Below are positions 22,640 to 37,600 of a stretch of 64,000 nucleotides of DNA, one piece after another. The stretch is from Spisula solida. Its lineage: Eukaryota; Mollusca; Bivalvia; Venerida; Mactridae. Both the position numbers and the translations under genes were made by a program. Every line of letters starts with the position of its first letter. The first letter of the stretch is position 1. Where the stretch lies: NCBI GenBank assembly GCA_947247005.1, contig OX365962.1, positions 4,251,201 through 4,315,200 of the forward strand, given 5' to 3'. The notes beneath the pieces are model-generated. The model was not told the DNA's origin and ran no database searches. It was given only the letters and a program-made list of their open reading frames with translations.

Positions 22640-25600
22640 CTGTAAAATAAAGATAATCAAATGTATAAATCGATTATTCAGGTCGGTCGATTGTTAATAC
22701 ATTCATTTTGCAAGCAACAGCTAAATTAGATAACACGATTTCTACATACAGTATGTTGATTCAGGTAGGTCATTTGTATACAGACATTGGACTATCATAA
22801 CATTGGAGAAAAAGGCAGTGGAAGCCGATACTTTATTTCATAGGCTTAATACTAATACACATAATATCTATTTATTGATACATGAATAAGAGAAATTGTA
22901 TAGTTGGACAAACATAAATTGGCCGGGCTAAATTTATCAATAGTAAATAAACACATCGGTGACCTTCACATCTAATTAACTTGAAATTTGGTATTATAGA
23001 CATGATAACGGGCATAGGCAGCCAGCACGTACCCTACTACTTCACAAGTCAATTCAACCTTCTCATTGTTTATCTATATAAGAAAGGCAAATAACGGAGA
23101 ATGGCGTGCCTGTCATATAACTTGTCGTATTATTTTATTTATTCACTCAAATGCTATCTTACGGGTATCATCGTGTACCTAAGATATTGTACGTTCCGGA
23201 TAATTATATAAACAGTTTAGTCCTTAAATACACACCCTTAACACAATATAAGTCAGAATCGCGAATTGGTTTGGTCATCAATTAACAAGTTCAGTATATA
23301 CACCGGAAACAAACGGAAATGGCCGAGCTCTCACGATTGAACAACTATGAATGACGCGACACACAGTCTAGCCAATCAAACGATCGCTTCGAAATCTTTT
23401 GAGATCGAAAGGTAATCGGAATACTAAATAGAATTGGAAATTGATGGTGGCGAATTTCGTACAATTTTTTTAATTATCGATCTAGTGAAATATTGCGATG
23501 TTTAATTGACATGTGAGGTAAATTATTTAGTTACACTTACTGGAAGGATGACTAGCTAGGCCCGTTTGTGAAGCATATATTCTGTTTCAAGGCAAAATTC
23601 ACGTTTATAAGCGTGAAAATCTGGGTTTTGCTGAACGTCTTAGTTAGCGACCTAATTAAGGAATTGTATTCTTGATTCTGACGTTCGGTGTGTAAAGGGT
23701 GTGTATTTAAGGACAAAAGTGTTAATATATCCTGAAAGTAAAATATAGTAGCTACACGCTGATACCCGTAATATACCATTTCAATGAATAATAAACCTAC
23801 ACGGCTACAAATGTGACAGGCACTTTTATAATTGGAAATATTGTAAGTAACCTGTCATACATAGTAAACAGTGGTAAAATCTGATTTGGCCGGGGTAGTA
23901 TTTGGGTACGTGCTGACTGCCTATGATAACGGGCAAATCACTTGTCCAACAGCCCCAGTAGCTCAGTGGTAACGCGTCAGCCTAGAGATGATTTACCAGG
24001 TACATGTATATTACTTTTGTACGAAGGTTCGAATCCATTTATCGTCTTTATTTTTTATCATTTTTTATTGTTTCAACACTTTTGAATTACAAAAGATAAT
24101 ACGAAAACAACAATGAAAAATATAAACATAATAAACAAATTATTTTCTATTATGAGTGGGATTCGAACTCGCGCATACTAAAACATACCTTTGCCGCGAC
24201 TGGACCTTGCGCTTTACTTACTGAGCTATTTCTTCATTGCTTTTATGGTTGTATTAATACACCTTTTTTTTCTTCAGGTGTAAAAGGTAATTCTAACACG
24301 ATCTGCGGATTAATCCATTAAACAAAGAGCAGACAAGAGCATGTTTTATTACCCCCATAAAACATACCTATCAAATTGGCTGTTACTATTTACGCCCCGT
24401 ACCACGTGACATATTTATGAATGAATGAACGTAAACTTTATCGTAAAAACTTCCACGAGTCGCCAACAAGACGAGTTGCACGAGAAACCAGTGCTACAGC
24501 TATGACGCATCTATTTTTAGAAACTCCAATATAGTCTCGAAACTAAGTTTCTGATTATCAATTCATTTATATTTTTCATTTCATGAAATAGATACCCTAT
24601 CTACTCGTGTAATTAAAATTGTTTCAAGGTTTAAAATGTGTTATTTCCTTTAGAAAATTACGAAGGTTGTTTTCATTAACGAGGGAGGTAATTGTACCAG
24701 CTCATAAGCCACTCAATTTCAGTGTGGAATTATGTTAAATGTCAAATGGGTGAAAATGGAATGCGCACAGTTAAATAGTGCGGGATATTATCGTGTTTAG
24801 AATCGAAATAAAAACTACGCACTCGTGATTTAATATTTCCTCATCCGAACTCCTGCCGATGTTTTATTCACCGACAAAATACGCGAACAGATTATTTCTT
24901 AAACAAAACATGTTTATGTTCTGGTACTATTTATAGCCAATTTATCTTTGTCCGATTATAATGCTTATGTTCACAATGTTATGTAAACAAGTGACCGACG
25001 TGAATAATCGATTTAAACATTCACGTCTGCTAGGTTTTTAGTCTAAAGAGTATAACTAACGGTATGTTCAGGTTAGTACAAAAGACAAACACCACGACCA
25101 CTTAACAGTATGTCGCAGCTAACAGACATTTGGCCTTTTCGACTGGGTTGTTTCGTGGAGCAGATTAAAGGCTGGTTCTTGTCCCCAATATTGCAGTAGT
25201 AGTATTATAGAAGAACCGTCAGGCGGGAACCAGACTATAACCTACTCCACGAAACAGCCTAGTCGAAAAGGTCAATCGTATAGCTTGCTAAATGATAATA
25301 GTAAGTCGGACAGGGAAGGCAGCACTCAACTTTACAAGCCGAGCTCAGAAAACATAAAAACACCACATACCACAAATACACGGCACAATACCCAACACAT
25401 AACTGAACGAGAAAATGAACTGCCCAAGTCCCAGCTGTCAAAAAGCTAAATGCCCTAGCTAAATGGCCTAGTTCCAACAGTAAAAATGCTGAAAACCTAG
25501 TTTTAGCTTCCAGAATTCCTAAAAAGTTAAAGAAAAGCAGTAATAAAAAAGCTGAATGCCATAGTTTCAGCTAAATGACCTAGTTTCAGCAAGCAACAGA

Positions 25601-28600
25601 TAAATTAGGTAACACTATTTCTACATACTGGTTGTGTGGTAATTATCTTGGCTGGTATTCACGAAGCATCTTAAGGGAAAACTTAAATATTTTGAATTAA
25701 GTTAAAACATTGAGCTGTACATATTTCCCCATAAAAACCACAGAATAACCCATGTTTTCTTTGTGATTAGTGTAGTCCTTCTAAACTATGTAACAAATGA
25801 TGATCTTGATTTTCCTGTTTAGCTGATACTCTTAAGGAAATTTTAAGATTTTAAGAAAATTCTAAGATTTCTACAAAGATTCTTTGTGAATACCACCATT
25901 GCGTGTATTAACTGAACGTGACAGTACCTTCTAGTGACTAATCTTGAGCCATCTGCGCTATTTATTAATTTGTTGATACAGTAATTGTTCGGTGCTGGAC
26001 AAGTTTGTAGTTCATAAACCAGCTCGCAAAGTTCCGGTGGTCCCGAACACACAGCACATTCGGCTGCAAGAAGAAATTTAATAATTATAATTTAACAATA
26101 TTACAGGTTTTTTATGATGAATTACCTTATATGCTTATATGGGCTTATCTACTGCCAATATAGTATCACATGACAGCACGGCGCCTAACTATAGCACATT
26201 GAATAACAGACATATAACTGGGCTCAACTCTTGCAAATATGACATCACCAGACAGCATGGCGCCTTACTATAACACTTTGAACAACGGACATATTGCTGG
26301 GCTCAACTCTTGCAAATGTGACATCACCAGACAGCATTGCGCCTTACTATAGTACTTTGAACAACAGAAATATAAATGGGCTCAACTCTTGCAAATGTGA
26401 CATCACCAGACAGCATGGTGCCCTACTATAGCACTTTGAACAACAGACATATAACTGGGCTCAACTCTTGCAAATGTGACATCACCAGACAGCATGGTGC
26501 CCTACTATAGCACTTTGAACAACAGACATATAACTGGGCTCAACTCTTGCAAATGTGACATCACCAGACAGCATGGCGCCTTACTATAGCACTTTGAACA
26601 GCAGCCATATTGCTGGGCTCAACTCTTGCAAATGTGACATCACCAGACAGCATGGCGCCTTACTATAGCACTTTGAACAACAGACATATTGCTGGGCTCA
26701 ACTCTTGCAAATGTGACATCACCAGACAGCATGGTGCCTTACTATAGCACTTTGAACAACAGACATATTGCTGGGCTCAGCTCTTGTAAATGTGACATCA
26801 CCAGACAGCATGGTGCCTTACTATAGCACTTTGAACAACAGACATATTGCTGGGCTCAGCTCTTGTAAATGTGACATATAGTACTTTGAACAACATACAG
26901 TTTCTCAACACACGTCACATTTCGATTAAACCAACAGCACCTCGCCACATAGTGTCTTATATTAGGCTCCCGTCAAACAGTTCCTCACCATAGTGTCATG
27001 TTGGCCATATCGCATCTAAAGACAGATATACGCCACACAGCGTATTGCCACAGCGCCTCGCAAGATGGCGCCTCACGTGCATTACTAAGGCTCATGTCAA
27101 TATGACGTCATTGTATATAACGTACACAATTACACACGATGAAAGCCGTTTTCAGGGCCTCTAATATTTAATAGATTTAAAATCTGCCAGGCATTAGAGT
27201 TTGTTCTGGGTTTCATACGATAGAAGATTGAATTGCTTAGAATGTTGGTCGAATGATTTGACGCTACTTGTTATGTATTTTCATATAAACTGAAACACAT
27301 GTACATACTCGGAGCTGGTGGAATGGTATTTGGTTGAATGCCTGTTGTTATGGCGACCGTAGGAATCGCTGCAGAGAAGTTTGGCATATATCTGGTTGTT
27401 GTAAGGTTTGTCGCGGCCGTAAATAGGTTTGTAACGGTCATTGTTGTGTTGTTTATTACGGCCGTTGTTGGGTTTGTTACGGTCGTTGTTCCAGGACTAG
27501 TTGCAGTTGCCGGTCCTATAAAGGGTGGTAACGAGGATATTATTGCCGTGGTTGGATTCCAAGTTGAAGCCGTAGAAGACGTATAAGGCATGGATGGTTG
27601 GGTATCTCCTGATACTGTAGGTCGAGTGGTTGCTGTGAATATTAACCTAGTGGTGGATTGTGTAGTGGTAGTAGTCGCCTCTGTTGTTGTTGTTGCATCT
27701 GTTGTTGTTGTTGCATCTGTTGTTGTTGTTGCATCTGTTGTTGTTGTTGTTGTTGTGAGAGGAGCTGTAGTGGTCGTTGTGGGCGTGGTTACTGTTGTCG
27801 TCGGTGTCGTAGTTGGAATTGGTGTAGTTGTTGGAATATTTTCTGGAATATATTAAAATGGTTCAATATTTCCAAGCGGCTTGTAATTACAAAGTTAACA
27901 TAAACTATAGCAAGAAATTATGCCCCACGGCAGTTAAATAGTCAGAAATGATAAAGGTCATATTGATCTTGACATTTGATATACTGACCTCAAAACTATT
28001 GAACGGAAACCATTTCAATAGTCAGACATCCTGGTTGTCACAGTGACCTTGACCTCTGACCTACTGACCTCAAACTCAATAGGGGTCATTAACTGTTAAT
28101 GACCAACCTCCATGTAAAGTTTGAAGATCCCAGATCGACCGGTCGGCCGACCGACATGTGCAAAGACGTAGAGTATACCTCCTAATAAAAAATGGGGGGC
28201 AAATTAGTCAAATATCTAACCCTGACAAAGCATTTAGCTATTTTTACGAAACCGGATAGTCTATATATTTACATTGAAAACAGATTTTAACAGCAATAAT
28301 AATTATTATAATATTTATAATAGTTACCACAACATCCGCACGACACTGGACACAGTTTTCCATTTTCAGTACATACTAATGCTAAAATGTGTCGTTTTTC
28401 ATATTCTATACAACCATCAGAATTCTTACATGCGTCGACCTTATCGTCTGTAATATAGTATGAACATACATCGACTTTATCAATAAATGACATATCACAA
28501 TTTTATAAGCAAATCTGAAAATCTCAGAGAAGATTCGTTACTCAATAAATAAACAACAAAATATGAAATAATTTTTTTTTGCCGCACTTAAAGACCTAGA

Positions 28601-31600
28601 CGCTACGAGAGATAACTACGCTAAACAACAGACAGTTGTACAAATTGCCGTGGTATTTAAAGACCAAAATGCTACGAGAGATAACTACGCTAAACAACAG
28701 ACAGTTGTACAAATTGTCGTGGTATTTAAAGACCTAGATGCTACGAGTGATAACTACGCTAAACAACAGACAGTTGTACAAATTGCCGTGGTATTTAAAG
28801 ACCTAGACGCTACGAGAGATAAAGTTCTACGCTAAATAACTGACTGTTGTACAAATTGCCGTGGTATTTAAAGACCTAGACGCTACGAGAGATAACTGTG
28901 TTAAACAACAGACAGTTGTACAAATTGCCGTGGTATTTAAAGACCTAGACGCTACGAGAGATAACTATGTTAAACAATAGACAGTTGTACAAATTGCCGT
29001 GGTATTTAAAGACCTAGACGTTACGAGAGATAACTATGTTAAACAACAGACAGTTGTACAAATTGCCGTGGTATTTAAAGACCTAGACGCTAAGAGAGAT
29101 AACTACGCTAAATAATATGGCTTATTGTTATCTACAATACTGCCCCAGTTATTTTAGCAAAACTTTGGAATGGATTTTGAATTGTAAAAGGGAGACTACT
29201 CTGGCACGCCTATTAAACAAGTTTCAAGAGTTATCTCATGTACATTGTACTTCCTGTTGAGACAGGAAGTTGCATGGAATTGTCTCCCTTTCAAAAACAA
29301 TATAGTAGTTAGGTGGCAGGGGATATACTATTTGACAATTTTCGGGTTCCGACAGGCCGCGAACAGTCAAGCCTATTTCTTGAAAACAGCCAATGAGACA
29401 ATAAAGTATTTTTGTGTCAGTCTCAGGACCTAGACAGCATGCCTTGAAAACAGCATCCAAATATAAGGCTGAATCCTTGGGTTGAGGAGTTATGGCCCTT
29501 TGTTTTTCCCCCTACCCCTCCAATTTTAAGTAAAAAAAATACAAAAGTGATCAATTTCACAGCATACACAGTATATTTAAAGCCAATGCAATCCTATATT
29601 TGGCTCAATTTTACATAAATACAATACCTGAACAAGGTTATTTCAGCAAGAAAAGTGTCTCCCATACAAGTGGATTTTTTGCTATTTGCTGTCAAACTTT
29701 TTCGCGGTTTCTAACGACGCTAAATTTGCACTTCCGCCAGTGGTGGTAACCTCCATTTTGAAGAGTAGCAAATCCTTCAGAGCCAGCTTATATTTAGTTT
29801 CTATGATTTTTCAAAACAATAAACACCTTCTTTTTACAAAATAAATACAGATTTGAGTCTTTAAAATACCAATTTAATTTTTGGTGCCCATAAATAAGCT
29901 CTTCACTAAATATTTGTTATTTTCAGGGACCCCCCTCACCCCAGTATATCCCCTGCCACCTTTAGAGCTGAGCATGTACTTTGAGCAAAGAGGGGGAAAA
30001 ACGAATGCGTTGTCTCGCATTCTGGACAGATTCTGATTGCTTCGTCCAAAAGCAAGTCCAGACCCATGCATAATAGAGTCCCAACTTTGGCAAATATTCA
30101 ATGACAAGCTGCTTAAGTCTGATTAAGTCAGCTGTTTCAGATTATAATGTAATGGCATATAAAATTGCCATTAACCATTTTAATAATTTCAGAGCAATTA
30201 TATATAGTTTATTCTAAGAATGACCAATTCACATTGGATACATAATATTGGAGCTATAACTTACTAGGAATTTGGATAATATGGGATACAGTATATTGGA
30301 GCTATAATGTACTTACTGGGAATTTGGATCGTATGGGATAAAATATAATGGAGATATTGTTTTTGTATAGAGCATTCTGTTATGTGAAGAATTATGCTCT
30401 ATCGACTATCAGGCTGCATATGGGGGATTTGTTTTGTCCCAAGCTTCGTTTTAATAACCCATCAATAAAAAACAAAAATAATAATAATAATAAATAAACG
30501 AAAAATATTTATGCATATTCTGCTACATAAGAATGTAATTGTTACCAAAAGATTCATGCAAGGATACCCCTATAATTTTGGGGGACAAAGTGTAACATTT
30601 AAGTGTGCTATACTTTGTTGTGGCGGAAAATCATAGGCGGCTGTGGTGGGATGGTGCCACTCTCAATTTTATACATTTATTTCGTAAATTATACAATATT
30701 TAGCATAGGTATGGATGCTTTTATCCTCTCCATAATATGGCTCAAGGAATAGCTAATTTCCTTGTAATTACCAATTTGGAAGGATATCATCTATGCTTTG
30801 CACATTTCTTAAATTTGCATAAGTATACTTTGGGTCTGCTCGGAACAGGTGGGCCTAAAGTGGAGACAATTTTATGGAGATATTTTAACTTATTTACGGA
30901 GATAGGATATTGACTGGAATCCGAGATTGGATGGAATACGTTATAGATATTTAACAGAAAGAACATTTACTTGGGAATTGGGATACAGTATATTGGAGCT
31001 ATAATATACTTACTGGGAATTTGGATAATATAGGATACAGTATATTGGAGCTATAATATACTTACTGGAATTTGGGTAATATGGGATACAGTATATTGGA
31101 GCTATTATATACTTGGAGATATTGTAATACGGAGACTGGAATATGCAGATAGGCTGGAAGGCTTTTCAGTTAAGGGATACCTAATATAACATGAAAATCT
31201 AAGTAGGCGGCACTATCCTATCCTCAGCACGTGCCTTTATTCCATTAAAATTACATGAATTCCATATGGCAATTACAAACACTTAAACACTTTGTAGTTG
31301 ATTACCAATGGAATTAAGCTAAGGACTTCTTCAGTGCGGTCAAACTATGCCACTTACTTATAATTTATTGATTACTGAAACATGGAAAATGATGATTGGA
31401 TTAAATGCAGAAATTTGGAAATCATAACTTGTGTTGTTAAAATATAAGTTTAGTCTTAAAATAACTGACAGTTGTACAAATTGCCGTGGTATTTAAAGAC
31501 CTAGACGCTACGAGAAATAACTACGCTAAACAACAGACAGGTGTACAAGTTGAATGTTTGTTCGGCGGAAAGTTATATCAGGCAGTTGAATACTAGGATG

Positions 31601-34600
31601 AAGCATATGAATTGTTGTAACTAGAATGCATATGTATAATGTAAATTGATTTGAAGTATAATGTCATGTGCAGGACAAAACTTGATGTAGTGAACATTTC
31701 TGCCAATTCATTAATTACTAAGTTTCAGTCAGGAGACACTTTTTGACAGAATGAAGAATAGACAGATATACGAAAGTGCATCTGTTCCAATCTCCCGAAG
31801 CATATCAAAGCTCAAACTTATTTTACACGATTTATGTTCGTGGTCTTACTGCCGATCTTGTCTTGAATGTCAAAATAGGCTTATGTGACTTTATAGACAT
31901 GTGGCATAATTGTCTAAATAATTGTAAAAGGGACATAAAATAATATTTGGCATGCATGTATTGAATGCGTGTATCAAAAGGGCACTAAATAATTATAAGC
32001 GCCTATTTATCAGTTTCTACAGTACGCTAGTAAACACTGACCGCAGCTAAACACAGCTGGAGACGCGTCTATAGAATGCTAGTACATGTATATACATTCT
32101 GTATCTGGGCCAGTGCCTCAGTCTATGATTACATTCATTCATAAACACAAATTGATCACGTGACTCTGGTCTTTCTGAACTGTTATAGGGTTCAAACAAT
32201 TAAGTCTTCTCTGAAGTTTCAAAAAGAAAACGGATGGTATTCACGCGCCGTAAAAACAAAAAACACGAGATAATTGTTGCGTATATTTCGGATAACCATA
32301 TAAGCCCGCAAAAAGCCCCGCAGAGACCCGCAGTTTAAACTCCGCCTTATTTCGGGGTATTTCGGACAGTATCCTGATGATTGGTGCAAGAAGTTGCGAT
32401 TGGTGAATGGTCATTTACAAAAAGGCAAACCATTACTACGGCGCTTTTAATGCCGAAGCATTTTAAACCTAGACGCTACGAGAGATAACTACGCTAATTG
32501 CCGTGGTATTTAAAAATATCATGGATGTTTTACTTTGGCGAAGCAATTAAATTTATACACCGATAATCAGGAAAACGAAAATACGAAACCGTCAATTACC
32601 GTACCGTATAGATCGCAATTCGACTTCACCTGGTATAGTTCTGAAATAAAACATACAACACTTATTAGTATAATTTCGCTTATATTATATACACATTTAT
32701 TAATTTATAAGTGCACATAACTTGCAATATCCGTGTTATAACAGTATGTGACAAGCCATATTTGATAAGTTTGAACAAGTTTGAACAAGTTTATTTACAA
32801 ATTACCCGTAAGCTATAAGGCCCATGAGGTCCCAATACATAATATGGCAAACAGTTTAATCAAATACAGTCGGAGAAGGTTATTAATGATACATAATGTT
32901 GCATTTGTTAGTACGTACATGTATACAGATGTTGAAATATATAGTGATGCAGATCATCATGCTTTAGTGATATAATATTGATTATTACTGTAAGGTAATT
33001 GTATACCTAATAACGTATAACATTATACGTATGCTACCATAGTTATATTATGGTATGCCAATATACACATTATGGTATGCCAATATACACATTAATAGAC
33101 ATACCTATATTGGATTGTGGAGTAAACCGGTTAAAATACACTGACTACATACTTTAAAGAAGGGGAAAGTACGTTCTACATATAGAATAGAGTTTCTTGA
33201 GTGAAATTTTGTTTTATTATACTAGTATAATCAAGTTGTCCTTGCCGAAACGAAAACTTACAAGGACACTATGATTGTACAGTACTACAAGTTATACATA
33301 TATATATACATTGTTTATTACTTCGTACAACTATCAAATAACCATTAAGTTGTTGCAATAACATACTAACTAAGATGTTGACACAATACCATTGGAAAGT
33401 TGACCTTGGCGAAACGAAATTACAAGGACAACACAATGGCACATACCTATATAATGGTATGTAACAATACCTAAAATTTTAATTAACAACTTGAAGTAAC
33501 AAGTAAAAAGATGTAGATTAAACAAATAATAACAAAGTATACATTGATAAGTTATACAACTATAGTTAAAACATTCATTCAAAACATAATTTTCTTAGTT
33601 CGAAAGCGTCTAATACAAACTTTCCTAATTGTCTGATCTGGTTCTTATTTTCAGTATTAATAAGTTCGGTAAATTTAATCATATTTGGTCTGGTTCTGTA
33701 GTATGAAGGAATGTGTTTTTTTCTTAAATCGCTATAAAGTGGGAATTGTAAAACGAAATGATACTCATCTTCTAACACTGCACATAAATCGCATATACGT
33801 TCATTGACAGGAATACTCACTGGTTTGGCCCAACGGCCAGTTTCAATATGAAGTCTGTGGGAGGAAACCCTAAGTTTTGTAAGTTCGATACGACACTTTT
33901 TAATATTGATTAATTCTAAATATGGCTGAAGTCTGAAAACAGCAATGGTGTTATAAAATAGAGCTCTGCTAGAGTCATTTAGTCTGTTCGACCAGTTTTG
34001 TACAAAATTGTCATTTAATCTTTGTTTAATATTAATTAAGAATAAGTCGACATGACCAATACCCTGGTAAAGCCATGCTTCATAAAACCCTAGTGAGCTC
34101 AATAAATCTTTCACAAGTGAGCACCAATTATATGCTTATTACATCTAGAAACGCAACGTTATTATCCTCGATTATTTTCTTACTTTCATTGTTATATAAT
34201 TGGAGGCATTGTTTATGTATAATTATAATGGGAGGCATTGTTTATGTATATAATGGGATACATTGTTTATGTATATAATGGGATACATTGTTTATGTATA
34301 TAATGGGAGACATTCTTTATGTATATAATGGGAGGCATTGTTTATGTATATAATGGGAGGCATTGTTTATGTATATAATGGAAGACATTGTTTATGTATA
34401 TAATGGGAGACATTGTTTATGTATATAATGGGAGGCATTGTTTATGTATATAATGGAAGACATTGTTTATGTATATAATGGGAGGCATTGTTTATGTATA
34501 TAATGGGAGGCATTGTTTATGTATATAATGGCAGACATTATTTATGTATTGTTTATGTATATAATGGGAGGCATTGTTTATGTATATAATGGGAGGCATT

Positions 34601-37600
34601 GTTTATGTATATAATGGGAGGCATTGTTCATGTATATAATGGGAGGCATTGTTTATGTATATAATGGGAGGCATTGTTTATGTATATAATGGCAGACATT
34701 ATTTATGTATTGTTTATGTATATAATGGGAGGCATTGTTTATGTATATAATGGGAGGCATTGTTTATGTATATAATGGGAGGCATTGTTCATGTATATAA
34801 TGGGAGGCATTGTTTATGTATATAATGGGAGGCATTGTTTATGTATATAATGGAAGACATTGTTTATGTATATAATGGGAGGCATTGTTTATGTATATAA
34901 TGGGAGGCATTGTTTATGTATATTTCTGGAGGCATTGTTTATGTATATAATGGAGGCATTGTTTATGTATATAATGGGAGACATTGTTTATGTATATAAT
35001 GGGAGGCATTGTTTATGTATATAATGGGAGGCATTGTTTATGTATATAATGGGAGACATTGTTTATGTATATAATGGGAGGCATTGTTTATGTATATAAT
35101 GGGAGGCATTGTTTATGTATATAATGGAAGACATTGTTTATGTTTATAATGGGAGGCATTGTTCATGTATATAATGGGAGGCATCGTTCATGTATATAAT
35201 GGGAGGCTTTGTTCATGTATATAATGGGAGACATTGTTTATGTATATAATGGGAGGCATTGTTTATGTATATAATGGGAGACATTGTTTATGTATATAAT
35301 GGGAGGCATTGTTTATGTATATAATGGGAGGCATTGTTCATGTATATAATGGGAGACATTGTTTATGTATATAATGGGAGACATTGTTTATGTATATAAT
35401 GGGAGACATTGTTTATGTATATAATGGGAGGCATTGTTTATGTATATAATGGGAGACATTGTTTATGTATATAATGGGAGGCATTGTTTATGTATATAAT
35501 GATATACATTGTTTATGTATAAAATGATATACATTGTTTATGTATATAATGGGAGGTTGCACGAAGGTTAAATTTTTATGTACCGACAATTGCTCGTCTG
35601 TATACACGCTTCTAGCACACTGACACAGTTTGTGACCGGTTATAACTGCTGCAGACACTGCTAGACAATATGTTGGACTTCATGAATAAGTAACTATTGA
35701 TCGTTGATCGATATTGAACGTATTCACTTAAAACAATGATTCTGAAACAAAAAGCGGATTTATCAAGTTGGGTTTCGGTATTCTTCAGCCACACTATACA
35801 CCCAAACTCTGTTTGCACTTAAAGGTCGCTTTATGTGTTAAACTTTAACAAGTGTATTGATAATAGAATACAATAGCTTCAAGTAAATGTAGTTTGATAG
35901 CCTATCATCAGTATACTCAGTGATGCGTTTCTACATGCACTCAGTATATATATTTTCTCTAAATGTAACCTCTGCAGAACAACAACATCGAGACAACGGC
36001 TAATAGTTACAGCTCCCACAGGGTGCTGCTTTACGGAGGTTGTACTGTACTACATTCTTTTGAAATGTACTCCGCTTGAACATACTGGAGTTTTGGACCA
36101 AACGACAGACTTAAATAAATAAGTCTTATACATAAGAACGCCTTAGTATTGTCTTCAAAGATCTTGCTCATAGCCAGAGATGAAAATAAGGTTTTTATAC
36201 CTGGACAATTTGCTTGTGTACAATTGTCGGTAATAAGAGATTGTCCACTACAACCAGTTGTTGGTCCGGTAGATAAACTACACTGCCGTGTCCGCCTCAT
36301 CATACATCTACCAGGGGGTTCCAGTGAACATGTATTACTCCATGCCGTCCAATGTGGCTTCTCCTCAACAGTTTTGCCTGAAAATGTTATAATAATTATT
36401 GTGCAGGGTGCTTCAAAATATTATATGTTACAGTTTCGTGTGTTAATAATATTCTAGATTTATGCAATATGTAACACTTATACCATTCCAAACTAGTTTG
36501 AAACATTGGTAGGTCCTTATAATGGTGTCCTTTTTAGATACAACGTGTATTTTGGTGAATTACTCCAAACAAACTGTAATATTAATGACGTACAATCCAC
36601 GGTGATTACAACATATACTTCACTGGCTTAAAATAAGAAGGTCGTACAAAATCAATATTTTGAGAAACAAGTAAAAACTGTCTGAAAACTACTCTTTACT
36701 TATTGAAAAACAATCTTTTTAAACTTCAGTTTGGTCAACATTGCCACTTCCGATATGAAAATAGGTTCATAAGAAGCGCCATGACATGCAGATTTCAAAT
36801 ATGCATGAGTCTTATAAGGTAGTAGGTAGTACTTACAACCTTCTAATTCTAAGCCAATGATGTGGGTTATAACAGTAAACGTGAGCAGCAGTCATTACAC
36901 GGTAATACTTAAATACGATATTTATATTTTGAAACATCTGAGCTGTGTTTGTAACTGAGTATATTATATAGTGAATTGTACATTTAAAACCATAGTGTTT
37001 CCAAGAGACTACTGGAACAAATTGTGAGTTGACGAATGATTCGCACCAAACTATCTCATTCTCGAATAATCAAATAAAGAAAATAGCAAATATGAAAGGC
37101 AGCATTCAGGCACAAAACGGAACACTCAATAAAACAATTAACTTACCATAATCATACGTCAGAACGACCAAAACAAAGCTGGACAAGAAACGATGAAAAC
37201 AAGAAAAACATCCAGCACATGACGGGACTTACCACAACAGCCACATAGCTTCGGACAATAAGATGCACCTTCTAGTGTGGAGCAGAGAAAGTTCTCAGTA
37301 GTATTACCATGATGACATCCAGCTTCGTCAGAACAATTAGGCTGCACAACTACAATTAAAGTACAAATGTATATTTATGATTTAACTATTTAACGTGGAT
37401 TATAGTGCCTTCAAATGTAGACCTGTTTTAACGACATACACGTGCAATTCATGCGACACCTTGCGACAATATCGCTTCCTCTGGTTCGGTTTTATTCACT
37501 TACAATTTGTGTTTAATTCAAATGTTACAAATTGGTTATGTCCACCTATTCACAGAATTCAAAACTATATTTATAAACGATTGACCAATATAAATTAAGG

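Noticed and set aside
23948..24240. Two functional tRNA genes
   Set aside because: A-box and B-box-like motifs are present, but the spacing is too long and acceptor stems do not pair convincingly.
27338..27903. Val-rich and Cys-rich plus-strand ORFs
   Set aside because: Antisense shadows of the Thr-rich exon 10 of gene A.
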